Assembly: GCA_028386065.3 (NCBI GenBank)
Contig: JAKUCV010007119.1
Span: forward strand, 1-64,000
DNA length: 64,000 nucleotides
Direction: 5' to 3'
Source: Turnera subulata
Taxonomy: Eukaryota; Streptophyta; Magnoliopsida; Malpighiales; Passifloraceae
The notes below the pieces were generated by a model that ran no database searches, was not told the DNA's origin, and saw nothing but the letters and a program-made list of their open reading frames with translations. Both the position numbers and the translations under genes were made by a program. Shown in pieces: positions 22,760 to 33,830 of the stretch (within the stretch, counting starts at the first letter, position 1; every line of letters starts with the position of its first letter).

Positions 22760-24241
22760 CTTCTGAATTCTGCTCATTGTCACTATCATTTGGCTCGTCA
22801 TCATTCTGCTTTGCTCCTGATCTCTCTTGCTCTTCACCATCTCTCTTTCTCTTCCTAGAATCATCATGGATAGGTGAGTCTCACTGTGGATCTCATCATC
22901 ATCAGAATCCATCTCCACAACCTTTTCTCCAAGCTTCTTTCCTCCTCTTCCAAACACTATCTTCACATGAGTGCTTGGCCTGACATGTCTTGCTAGAGAG
23001 ACTTGGGTGGTTGGAGTATGAGCCAAATGTTTTGGCATCTTCGGCTTAGGCACATTAGACTTTGTCTTGGAACTCTCTACCTCTTGTTCAATGCTTGGGT
23101 TAACCTTCTTAGTGGCAGATTTGGTCTCGGGCTAAGCCAAATCTCCTTCTGGCAGCAAGCTCTCGTCTTCTTTTGGCTTTTCCTCAACAGATTTGGCCTT
23201 CTCAACAGTCTGGGCCAATTCTTCCTTCTCCTCTTCATCAACATGTTTGGCCACTTCTTTTGTAATTTCAGCAACATGTACCAGATCATCTGTTGCTTCC
23301 TTGTCTTCTTCTAAAATGGGAATCCCTATTGGGACTTCATCAACAATCTCAGCAGTCTTTCTCTTCTTCGCTTCATCTATCTTCTTATGTTCTCCGGATT
23401 TGGCTTCTTCATCAGCCAAGTGCTGTTCTTCTGCAGGAGCACTGGATTTGGCTCGCTCTGCAACCAAATTTTCTTCACCGGTGTTCTTCATGTGAACCAG
23501 GACACCACCCAGTTCCTTCATCTTCTCCTCATAGAATTCTTCTGCATCTTATCCCGGAGGAGGCACAAGTGACCTCACAAATGCAGCAGGCAAATTGGTT
23601 TTGGCTTTTGATGAGCCAGAACCCTCATCAACACCCAAAGGCTTAACCTTTTCACTCGATTTAGCCATCTTCTCTATAGCATAATCAGATTTGGCCTTTG
23701 CCAAACTAGAATCCTCACCACCACAATCAGCTTTATCAACAGATTTAATCATATCACTAGATTTCTCAACACTCATGATGGTACTGTCAACTACAGCATT
23801 CCTAGCATCAGATTGAGTTTCAATCGATCCTATCAGAGTCTTTTCAGCAACATATACCTCTCTAGAGCTTGAAACTCGAACACTAAAAGGTTCAGAGGTT
23901 AAAATACCCATTTTAAAGAAGTTCCCTGGTGGTGCTTCTTCAAGGTTGAATGCATGCACCTTGGAATCGGATTCTTCTCCAGGAGGCACCATGTCTTCTT
24001 GGGTCTGAGTCCCAAGTTTGAGTTTCTCGATTTGGACAGCCGCCTCTCTTTCACGTGATGTAAGATCAAGGCCTATTTTCTCTTCTTTCTCCTTGACCTT
24101 TTTCTTCTCTGGTATCGAGGTCTTCTTGAACACCGGTTTTGTAGTAGCAACCTTGGTTCTCCCTTTTGGAGGTACTGGTGGTTTCGGTAGTTTCTGTTTC
24201 GAGGGCGTCTCCTTGAGATTTTTCCCTTTGTTGGTTCTCAT
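22760..24241 (-). pseudogene. Element E downstream ORF, N-terminal part
   Basis: ATG at 24239-24241 opens MRTNKGKNLKETPSKQK, matched in C by MRTNIGKGKALKQTPSKQK. One frame runs to about 22870 with in-frame TAA near 23549 and TAG at 23132, then a frameshift near 22860 before the acidic block. The protein is Lys/Glu/Pro/Ser-rich and low in hydrophobics, with no signal peptide or membrane segment. Conserved islands shared with C include SEPFSVxVSSSREVYVA and LIGSIETQxDARN. Adding the two distal parts, the intact ORF would be about 850 codons. Function unknown. Confidence 0.8.
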
Positions 24242-24737
24242 AATGGTAAGTGTTTAGGATTAGAGGTGTTTGTGTTTCAGAGAAAAACTGAAAAGGGAAG
24301 TTGAGGAGAAGGTGGGTAATGGTGGAGAGAGAGATAATCACGGCTTTTTAAAACCGGAAGTGGTCCAACTACCATAAATGAACCGCTTGCTTTTCAGTTA
24401 TTCCTTTTTGCTTTTTGATAGATGTGGGACACTACATATAGCCGTTGCCTCAGATGTTGTCTAGTTGACTTTGCACTCTCTTTCTACTTCTCATTAACCG
24501 CTGCCTTTTGTCCACCAGATAATAGGTTTTGGCTCGTCCATGAACCAAATATTGCAGCTCTTTCTCCTTGATGCCTTTGATGATTAGATGACAGCCACGA
24601 TGTGTCCTCGTATGCTCATATGCTTAGTGCAGGTGTGAGATGTGTGACAATTGTATATATTCTAAGTTCATATGTGTGTGATTTGTTATGATATGTCTGA
24701 ACACATAAAAACTAAATGTGGAGCCAAATCAGAATAC
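24242..24737 (-). promoter_or_regulatory. Element E pol to third-ORF spacer, possible internal promoter
   Basis: The pol stop is at 24738-24740 and the third-ORF ATG at 24241, so about 500 bases separate them. In element orientation it has AAAGGAATAACTGAAAA, then CATTTATGG, then TTTTAAAAAG (TATA-like, near 24345), a CT-rich leader and the ATG. C shows the same series in the same order. It could be an internal promoter or a splice acceptor region; the sequence cannot separate these. Confidence 0.4.
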
Positions 24738-27700
24738 TTAAAATGTATTGCAAATACCAAGCTCGAGTCTGATTTTGGTGAACTGATCCTCCTTCAATGG
24801 TTTGGTAAAGATATCATCCAGTTGAATTTCAGTTCTCACAAACTCAATGGCACATCCTTCTTCAATACATGGTCTCAAATAAAATGATGTCTCACTTCAA
24901 TATGTTTGGTTCGAGAGTGTTGCACCGGGTTCTTAGTTAGACTGATGGCAATTGAGCTGTCACAAAAGATAGGAACACACTTGAAATTTAGTCCATAATC
25001 AGCAAGTGTTTGTTTCATCCATAGCAATTATGCACAACATGCACCAGCTGCCACATATTCAGCCTCGGTTGTGGAAGTAGCAACTGAATTTGGCTTTTTA
25101 CTTGACCAAGACACAAGTGATTGTCCAAGTAGTTGACAAGTACCACTTGTACTTTTTCTATCAAGAGTGCACCCTGCAAAGTCTACATCTGAGTAGCTTG
25201 TTAGTTCAAAAGAATTCACATTAGGATACCACAAGCCTAAAGAAGATGCTCCTTTTAAGTACTTGAAGATGCGCTTGATAGCTTTAAGAAGAGAATCTTT
25301 TGGACATGATTGAAATCTAGCACACAAGACTACCTATCATGCCTCTGTGTAATTTCACATCAACATCCTTACCATTCTCAACCTTGGCTAGTTTGGTACT
25401 AGTGCCCATTGGTGTCGGGTTAATTTTGGCTTCTCACAAGCCAAATCTTTTCAGCAGCTCTCGTGTGTACTTTGCTTGGTTAAGAAAAATTCCACCATTG
25501 AGTTGCTTGACTTGAAAACCCAAGAAGAAATTTAATTCCCCCATCATGCTCATTTCAAACTCGTTGTGCATAAGCTTTTCTAATTCTTGACAAAGAGATT
25601 CATTAGTAGCACCAAATAGAATGTCATCAACATATATTTGCACAATAATGATATCATCTTGGTTAGATTTCACAAATAGAGTTGAGTCTACCTTTCCTAT
25701 TGTAAAGTATTGTGAAATCAGATATGAGCTTAATCTATTATACCAAGCCCTTGGTGCTAGCTCAAGACCATATAATGCCTTTTCAACTTAAACACATCTT
25801 ATGGATGCTCATGGTTTTCAAATCCTGGAGGTTGTTCTACATATACTTCTTCCATAATATATCCATTTAGAAAAGCACTCTTGACATCCATTTGATAGAG
25901 TTTAAAAGATTTAAATGATGCAAATGCAAGCAACATGCTAATGGATTCCAGTCTAGCTACTGGTGCAAAGGTCTCATCATAATCAATACCTTTCTCTTGA
26001 TTGTACGCTATTGCAACCAATCGAGCTTTGTTTCTTACCAGAGTTCTTGATTCATCAAGCTTGTTTTTGAAGACCCATTTGGTTCCAATGACAGGATGGT
26101 CTTTAGGCCTTGTAACTAGCTCCCACACATTATTCCTCTCGAACTGATTAAGCTCCTCTTCTATTGCCATCACCCAATTTTCATCATGTATGGCTTCATT
26201 GGCATTTTTGGGCTCAACTTGGGACAAAAAGGCGTACTGATATTTTTTAATATAGATCTGGTAGTTACTCCTCTTCTAGGATCACCTAAAATGACCTCTG
26301 TTGAATGTCCTCTAGGTGCTTGTACCTCTGAGTTTCTCGGCTGTGAACATGAGCCAGATTCCAAAACATTTGGCTGCACACTGCTATTCTGAACATTTGG
26401 CTCGGGAGAAGCCAAATGCTGTTGATTCGCAATTGGATCAGGAATTTGCACATCTTTTTCCTTATCAATATCAATAACCTATGGCTGATTCTCAGAAGTA
26501 AACTCAACATCGATATCATCACTAAGATCATTCAAGTTAATCTCATCAAACACCACATGCATGGATTCTTCAATAACCATGGTTCTTTTGTTATATACCC
26601 TATAGGCTTTACTACTCAGAGAATAACCAAGGAATATACCATCATCAGGCTTAGCTTGAAACTTATCTAGATTGTTTTTAGTATTCAGGATGTAACACTT
26701 GGAGCCAAATGTGCGAAAGTATGCAATATTTGGCTTTCTATCATGCCAAATCTCATAAGGTGTCTTTTCAATTAATGGATGCAAAGAGACTCTATTTAGG
26801 ACATAACATGCTGTGTTCACACCCTCAGCCTAGAAATAGGCAGGTAACTTATACTCACTAAGTATAGTTCTAGCCATTTCTTGTAAGGTTCGATTCTTCC
26901 TTTCCACAACTCCATTTTGTTGAGGTGTTCTAGGAGTCGAAAATGTGTGTTCAATGCCATTTTGCTCACAGAATTGGTTGAAGGTGGAATTATCAAATTC
27001 TCCTCCATGATCACTTCTGATTTTAGTTATTTTATAACCTTTTTCATTTTGCAGCTTCCTAACTAATAAGCCAAATTCTTGGCATGCATGATCTTTCTGT
27101 GAAAGAAATAAAACCCATGTAAATTTGGAATAATCATCTACTATAACAAATGCATACTTTTTACCACCAAGACTCACAGTTCTCATAGGACCAAAAAGAT
27201 CAATATGTAAGAGTTCAAGAGGTCGAGAAATTGATACCACATGTTTTGGCTTAAATGAACTTTTGATTTGTTTACCGAGCTGACATGCACAACATTTGGT
27301 TTCTGCCTCGAACTTTAGTTTGGGCAGACCATCGACCAAACCTTTCTTTGACAGATTTGAGAAAAGTAGAAGATTTGCATGCCCTAGCCTCCTGTGCCAT
27401 AGAGTTGCAGTATCTGTTCTTGCACTAAAGCACTTAATCTCAGGATTAGTAACATCTTTTAAACATATGGAATATAGATTACCAATCCTCTTTCCAGCAA
27501 ACAAGATATTCTCATCATCAACTCTACTCACAAGACATCTAGATGATTCAAAAGTAAATCTGAATCCTTTATCACAGAGCTGACTGATACTAAGCAGGTT
27601 GTACTTAAGATTATCAACAAGTAACACATGCTCAATAGTTGGGTTAGTGCCAATCTTACCAATACCGAGAATTTCTCCTTTAGAACTATCACCAAATGTA

Positions 27701-27810
27701 ACATTACCTCGGTGTTTTGAGAGAAGGGATGTAAATTTTAATGGGTCACCAGACATATGCCTTGAACAACCACTGTCCAGAACCTATTCATCCCTTGCAT
27801 CCTGTCAAAT
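24738..27810 (-). pseudogene. Element E pol: protease, integrase, reverse transcriptase, RNase H
   Basis: The protease motif VLDSGCSRHMSGDP lies near 27750-27785, preceded by TAG where C has Trp. The integrase frame 26830-27756 has WHRRLGHANL, CCACQLGKQ, HIDLFGP, IRSDHGGEFD and PQQNGVVERKNRT. A linker (26170-26531) is rich in the family motif. Reverse transcriptase (25434-26227) shows QMDVKSAFLNGY and YVDDILFGA across a frameshift near 25780. RNase H (25028-25327) has SDVDFAG and STTEAEY, with a deletion near 25325 against C. The end is at 24738. Broken in several places. Confidence 0.87.
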
Positions 27811-27812
27811 GA

Positions 27813-29484
27813 TCAAGTTTTAGGTACCCAAACTAACTTGGATCCATCAGGGTTAGATTTGGCTCCTTTCGGAACCCAAATATATTTAACATGATTATTT
27901 TTCTTCCTATGAAAGCATGATCTGATCATATGACCAACATTTCCACAGTAATAGCATGTGATATCACGACTATGTGAGTGCTCATGATGTCCCTGCCTAG
28001 GATGTTCACGATATCTAGGTCTATATTGTGTTCTAGATTCACCCTTGACAAATTTAACTGGCAGATTTGGCTTGTTAAAAACCATATGTGTAGCGCCTAT
28101 TCCACTTTTATCTAGTGAATGCCTTTGTTGTCCTAGCAGTAAATTCAGGCTGTCTCTTCCATTTGTGAACTTCTCTAATGAACATTTTAGATCATCTACT
28201 TCAGCCTTTAGAGCATGATTCTTTTGAATCATCATTTCACACTTGCTCAAATTACTAGCTAGCCTTTTCTCAAGATCTTCATATGCATTTTGAGCAGCAA
28301 GTTTTTCTTTCTTTAATGACTCACAAATAGACAAACTTTCAGCATGTGCACGCTCAAGAGTTTCATATGCAGTTTTGTGAGATGCATGATCAAATTCAAG
28401 CAGATCAATACGTTTCTTATATGAAGCATTCTTCTTAAGTACTTGCTCATACTTATCATGTAATTATTCAATTGCGTCTTGATGCTCAACAAAAGTATAG
28501 TCAAAAGAATCATTTACCTCATCATCTTCTCGAGCCATTAAGCATAGATTTACTGCTTCATTAGAATCAGAGTCACTTGATGAATCCAAATCATCCCATG
28601 CTGACATAGCCTTCTTTCCTTTGTTTCTAGGAAAATCAGATTTGGCTTTCCAGTGCAGACATTCTGGCTTATATGGCCCGGACGATTGCAGCCAAAAACA
28701 CACCAGTGGATCTTTCTTTTGTTCAGTCGATTTGGCGCCTTGAAAACTCTTTCCTTTCATTTGCCTTCTCTTTCGAAGAAATTTGACAAATTTTCTGGTG
28801 ATTAGTGCCATATCTGCATCATTGTACTCATCACTAGACTCTTGGTCTGCCTTAAGAGCCAAATCTTTCTTCTTTGGTCCTTTCGGTTCCAGTTTAGAAC
28901 CATGAACTATAAGCTTGCCAATGAGCTCATCATAGGTGAGAGTGTTCAGATTTTGAGCTTCTTTAATAGTTGTGACCTTTGGCTCCCACTCCTTAGGTAG
29001 AGATTTAAGGATCTTTGCCACTTTTTCTCTATGAGTGACGGGTCTACCGAGAAGAGCTAAACCATTACAAAGAATGGTGAAGCATGTATCCATTTCTTGC
29101 ACAGTTTCTCCAACAGCCATTTGAAAAAGCTCATAGTCCCTCATTAGACAATTGAGCCGAGACTCCTTTACTTGGTTAGTTCCTTCATGTGTGACACAAA
29201 GAAGCCTCCAGATTTCATAGGCTGTGCCACAAGAACTCACCCTTTGAAACTCATTTTCACTTATACTACAGAGGAGTATATTTTTAGCTTGTGCATCAAC
29301 CTTAGCTCTCCTTAGCTCCCACAGACCAGAATTGCATTTGAGGTTTGGCATAAGGTCTGTGATCAATATTCCACATCTCAAGATCTTTTCCTTCAAGGAA
29401 GATCTTCATTCTAAACTTCCAATAGTCAAAGTTCACTCCATCAAAGTATGGAGCTTTGTTTACAGTTTTACCTTCATAAGCCAT
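27813..29484 (-). pseudogene. Element E gag with damaged first zinc knuckle
   Basis: It starts MAYEGKTVNKAPYFDG (ATG 29482-29484), typical of Sirevirus gag. The main ORF piece (28464-29396) includes FQRVSSCGTAYEIW and MDTCFTILCNGLALLGRPVTHREKVAKILKSLP. The first knuckle reads CFWLQSSGPYKPEC through a local frame slip, losing the middle Cys and His. A coiled-coil region (about 28140-28500) precedes an intact second knuckle, CYYCGNVGHMIRSC, near 27910-27950. Frame changes occur near 29340, 28690 and 28470. Confidence 0.85.
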
Positions 29485-29526
29485 GATCTTTTTCACTAGA
29501 GATTAATCCACTAGAATGAGAACGCA

Positions 29527-29538
29527 GCTCCGCTACCA
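29527..29538 (-). promoter_or_regulatory. Element E primer-binding site
   Basis: Read in reverse: TGGTAGCGGAGC, two bases inside the LTR end (29541). It is the same variant as in B, C, D and the copia element at 63045. Confidence 0.85.
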
Positions 29539-29540
29539 AT

Positions 29541-30610
29541 TGTTGGCCCAGAAAAGGCTAAGAAGGGAGGTTGAATTAGCTTTTTCCTCTTTTTCGGATT
29601 TTCTGTGATTTGGCTTGACGCAGAAGCCAAATGTGAAACTTGAATGAAATGCAAAAATGAATGCAGGAAAGCAAAAAACACAGGCAATATATAGTGGTTC
29701 CCCACTCAGGAGTATATCCACTACCTAAAGGTCCCCCTTTTAGAATTTCTAAACTATCCACCAATTTGGCTTTTACAGGCAAGCCAAATAACCTATGGTA
29801 CACAAGTTTTTACAGGCTCAACTTGCTAAACCTAACCCAAAGCTGAACCTAGCTTTGTCTACCCGACAAGATTATCCCCTAATCCTGCTGATTACAACCT
29901 TTCCCAAGGCAAGGCTTCAGGAGTGACTCACTGAAGAAGTTACACAAATTAAGCACAAAGAATATCTCTTAAGATAAGCTCTTTTCTCAACTTAGAATCT
30001 CTTGAAGGGCTAGGTTAATTTGTTGTGAGGCATTAATCCTTTATTTATAGATTCTAAGGATGGGGAGGAGTGTCTTCCAAAGGCTAGATTGCTTCCAGGT
30101 GGCACACAAGTTGACTTCTTTCTTCATTTAAGAACTGTCAACATTTGGCTGTTGGCTGAATCATAACTGGTAATTACTTAGGTAGAAATTGTTCTTCAAT
30201 CTTCAAAAATTTCCCCCAAAAATGGAAATGAGGACCACCAGCTCGTTAATAGCATTAAAGAGGGTGTGAGGACCACTTTTCTGGCCGTTAGTTGACTCTT
30301 GGAGACCAAGTAAATCCGTTGTTTTAATTGCACAAAAGTCAGCTACTTTTCGGGACCACTTCTCCAACTGCCTAAACAGTGACGTTTTGGTTCGACAGAA
30401 AAGCCACGCTGAGGCCAAATCTTCATGGTATTTCGTTTCTGCCAGAAACCAAATTTTCTGCAAATGCTTAAAACACACAAGGGCTTTCCATACTGTTTGT
30501 TAATCATCAAAATAATAATGTAGCCATTGAATAATCATCAGAAATATACTAAACAAGATTAGTCTTAATTAATTACTTAATTAAGTGCTTAACACATGTT
30601 TAGGCTAACA
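29541..30610 (-). mobile_element. Element E 5' LTR
   Basis: In reverse it runs from TGTTAGCCTAAACATG (30610) to CTGGGCCAACA (29541), 1070 bp. A TATA box, CTATAAATAAAGG, lies near 30040-30052. The family inverted motif occurs as perfect 9-bp arms at 29608-29632 and 29764-29789. It is closely similar to the C LTR (55875-56944). The right flank begins CGATGTT, half of a G-array palindrome. Confidence 0.92.
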
Positions 30611-31039
30611 CGATGTTCCTACCTTCAAATATTTTTCCAAAAAGGGCAGTAGCTCAGAATATCGATGTTGGAATCCCAAACATCGATGTTCTTGTGACCG
30701 TTGCATTTAGAATGTTTTGGCAGAAACAACAAAACATCGATGTTCCTCCTTTAAACATCGATGTTCTTTCAACTATGTTTTTAAGAAGCTTTGGGCATAA
30801 CTCAGAAAACATCGATATTCTCATGTAAACTGGCTTTAAACTGTTTCGGCAGATGCCCCAAAACATCAATGTTTCCTTGGTAAACATCGATGTTTTAGTG
30901 ACCGTTGGACTCAATAATTCATATTTACTGGCAAAACATCGATGTTCCCTTGGTAAACATCGATGTTCTAGTGACCGTTAGTCCAATAATTCATACTTAC
31001 TAGCAGAACATCGATGTTCTGGTTCTAAACATCGATGTT
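30611..31039. repeat. Second AACATCGATGTT paired-palindrome array
   Basis: Pairs start at 30658/30679, 30733/30754, 30862/30883, 30935/30956 and 31007/31028, each exactly 21 bp apart, plus a single at 30808 with a decayed partner and a half site, CGATGTT, at 30611. Variants occur at 30658, 30808 and 30862. Pair-to-pair steps are 75, 75, 54, 73 and 72 bp. Spacer sequences do not resemble those of the B leader. The 30862 and 30935 units are a recent tandem copy. Confidence 0.93.
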
Positions 31040-31681
31040 CTGCCGTTATGAGCAGAAACCTTTTTCAGCTTCCCATGCTATTTTGTCTAAAGGTATTTTG
31101 GATTGGTTCCCAAACCGTCTTACAAGTTTTCAGACATATAAGTAGAGTTATTACACCTCTGTTTATCTATAATCAACTCTCTACATTTAAGCATTCATTG
31201 TCAAACATTCATACACAATTTCATGAGCCAATTTCCGTGAGAGCTGAGAGTTGCCTTTATAGAGCTTATCTTGTTTACTCATATCTACTCTTGAGCGAGT
31301 TTTGCTTTGAGTGGTTTAAGTGTAGTCATACACCTTGAGGGAGGATTGTTCCCTTGTAGCAAATTCATAGGAAGAGTGCTTTCTTTCTGTGTGAGAAGTC
31401 TTGAAGTGAGCTTTCTTCAAGAAAGTGAGTAGAGATTCGTGTGACTCGAACTCTAGGATTGTAAATGGTTTGTTAAGCACTCGGAAGCTTAACTTAGCTA
31501 GTGCAATCTTCGAGAGAGTCTCTCGAAGGATTGGATTAGCCACACAAGTTGTGTGTGTGAACCAGTATAAAATTCGGTGTGTCCTTCATTCATTCAATTC
31601 CGCAATTATTTCCTGCAAGTTTTTGATTTCGTCCGAAAAACACTATTCACCCCCCTCTAGCGTAGGACACCTATTCTAACA
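30611..31681 (+). mobile_element. LTR fragment G, Sirevirus-like (+), 5' end cut by element E
   Basis: It ends ATTCACCCCCCTCTAGCG...CTATTCTAACA at 31681, a typical Sirevirus LTR end. There is no primer site after it, so it is a 3' or solo LTR. A TATA-like CATATAAGTAG lies near 31136. Its first part is the palindrome array. The start is missing because E abuts at 30610. On the right it truncates the third ORF of ATH1. Confidence 0.75.
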
Positions 31682-32520
31682 ACAGTCTCAATCGCGGGGT
31701 TAGAAGGGGTCAAAGTGTAGGGCTCTAGGTTAATTCCTAAGAATTTTGCAATATGAATGATCAGCCCTCCACATGCTATCTTGCCTTCTCCTTTTCAAAT
31801 ATGAGTAAAATTATGCAGCAACCAAAGTCCTCCATTGACTTTATACCCGTGTACCATGCAAAAGAGTACAAAAAGCTCATCATATTGCACCTTGTGTGCA
31901 TCTTTGGTTCCTTCAAAGAAAGAGTGTGCCAAAACTCGGTGTAAATACCTCAGTGCATTGTCCTTAATGCACATGTCACTTGCCATGCCAGAGCCAGGAA
32001 TGTATGAATCATTGCAAATCATGTCCATCATGACTCTTCCATTAAAGCTACAGCTAGGAACTCACCATCCTTCGGCATCAAAGCCAAAAATTTTGTTGAA
32101 ATCAATTAAGCTCTTCTCATAATATTTCCTTGCAAGCCTAAAATTGACATAGCCGGGATGATGAATGTCCTTGAGATCCATGTCATACCCAAAAGTAGCA
32201 AGAGACTCATAAGTAAGCTCCTCGTATGACGGCTCCCTAATCTTGCAAAAATCGACTAGTCCTGCGTTGGTAAGATACTTGCCAATCGGCTCCCCAAGAT
32301 TGTAAGATTCACCCACCTCAAAATCAATGTACCTCGTAGGAATTAGAGGCCTCCTAATCAGCAAGTCAAACCTAGCACGATTCTCTTCAGAAATCCATCC
32401 CGGATTGTACTCGGTAAACTTACACATAGGCATAAAACGTGGGACATGGTTGGTGATGGTGAAGTTGGGTCGGCAAGGGTTGGGGTTGCTTCTCCTAGGG
32501 GTGTTCTTGGGAAAAGTCAT
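31682..32520 (-). pseudogene. ATH1 third ORF, Athila ORF-1/envelope-like protein, truncated
   Basis: ATG at 32518-32520 opens MTFPKNTPRRSNPNPCRPNF. One frame continues with a stop near 32062 into CIKDNALRYLHRVLAHSFF and DELFVLFCMVHGYKVNGG, which resembles the Arabidopsis retrotransposon ORF-1 (Athila) domain. It is in the usual Athila position, between pol and the 3' LTR. It is cut at 31682 by the G LTR. No transmembrane segment is visible in what remains. Function is not established. Confidence 0.75.
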
Positions 32521-33830
32521 CTTGAACTAGGGCTAAAGAGAGTAGGAGACTAAAAGAAAAATCAAAGAAAAACCTAAATGGTGCTAGGGAAGTAAAATCG
32601 GCACTAGGTGTTGGGATCGCTAGAGCTTGAATGATTTTTGTGTGGAAAAATATGAGGGATATGGGTGTGTATTTACAGGCTCTAGAGGCGGTGGAATTGG
32701 TGGTGTTGGTGCCGACTTTGGTCTCCTATGGGTACTAGGAATCCTCCTCAAACTAGTATTCAAAGTGGGTGTATACTAGGAATCCTATTTCTCCAAGGAT
32801 TAGAAAATCTCCAAATAAAATAAAATAAAAAACTAAATACTAATCCTAGAAACTAAAGGAATACTAACCTATATATATTTTTGGTGGGTCTAGGATTAAC
32901 TAAAAAAAATCGCAAAGGGCTGCTCCAAAAAAAAAATTCCAAGTCGATGCGCATGGGCTCCTTATTCTCTCGGGTTTGTACTGCTGTGGGTGGCCTTTGG
33001 TGCGTCTGTGGTGTGCCTTTGGCATTCTTGGGTGCGCCTTGGGTCTCCTCGGATGCACTGGTTGGCGCGCCTGCGGGTTCGCCTGCTGGTGTGCCGACTG
33101 GTGCTCCTGTAGGGGCGTCCGGACGGGCTGGTGGATGCGCGCTGACCTGCGCGTTGGCGTGCCTTGGTGCGTGCTGATGCGCGGGTCGGTGTGCCTTTCC
33201 CAGCCCGTGGGCGCGCTAATTGTCCTCCTTGTTCGCCACGGTGCACTAATTGGTATGTCCTAACTCAATTTTTTTGTTTTTCAATTTTTTGTGTTTTTCT
33301 GATTTTTTTGTGATTTTCTATTTTTTTTTTATCTTTTTAATGAATTATGAAAAGTGAAAGAAAATCCTAGGGTGCTAGAAAAATTAAGAAAATCCTAAAA
33401 ACTAATCCTAAAAATTGTCTCCTCTACTTTTTCCAAGTTTGTTATGAATTTGCCATCAGAACCTAAGGGTACATGCTAAATGCTCATGAATGCATCAAAA
33501 CAAATAAAATCCAACAAAGCACTCAAGCAAATCATCACACAAATTACGCTGAAAAGTAAAAGTTTGAGTTTAACCAAAGCTTCTCTGGTTAATTTGATGA
33601 AGAATTCGACTTGACCCTTCCTCAATGTGGTTGATCTCTCTTTGAAAAATTCCTTCTTTCTTGCAATCTGCATAGACTCAAAAACAAAAAAAAAATAATA
33701 AAAATAAAAGACTCAAAACACTAAACTACCTTAAATTGTGGGTTGCCTCCCATACAGCGCTTTTTTATAGTCGTCTTAGCTGGACTGGATGGATGGGCGG
33801 TTATGGTGGATCATGAAGCTTTACGGTGAA
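32521..33830 (-). other. ATH1 pol to third-ORF spacer with a GC-rich block
   Basis: Non-coding by eye. Bases 32960-33250 are strikingly GC-rich with recurring GGTGCG/GCGCC words, unlike the AT-rich surroundings. Bases 33260-33420 are T- and A-rich. Bases 33720-33830 carry GTGGGTTGCCTCCCATACAG, a phrase I recognise from post-pol regions of Athila-like elements. Overlapping ORFs on both strands of the GC block look like composition artefacts. Confidence 0.5.

Larger units (their letters stand above)
9721..30610 (-). mobile_element. Element E: Sirevirus-like Ty1/copia retrotransposon (reverse), nested insertions
   Basis: Read leftwards from 30610 it has a 5' LTR, a primer-binding site, gag, protease, integrase, reverse transcriptase, RNase H, a downstream ORF, purine tracts and about 42 bases of 3' LTR. 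Two later insertions split its third ORF: element B (11001-18999) and a solo LTR (19478-22759). Without these it spans about 9.6 kb. It is close to element C throughout, and the two form one family distinct from A and D. Stops and frameshifts make it inactive. Confidence 0.85.

Noticed and set aside
32881..33263. Ala/Gly/Cys-rich ORFs on both strands
   Set aside because: Composition artefact of the GC-rich block; no domain.
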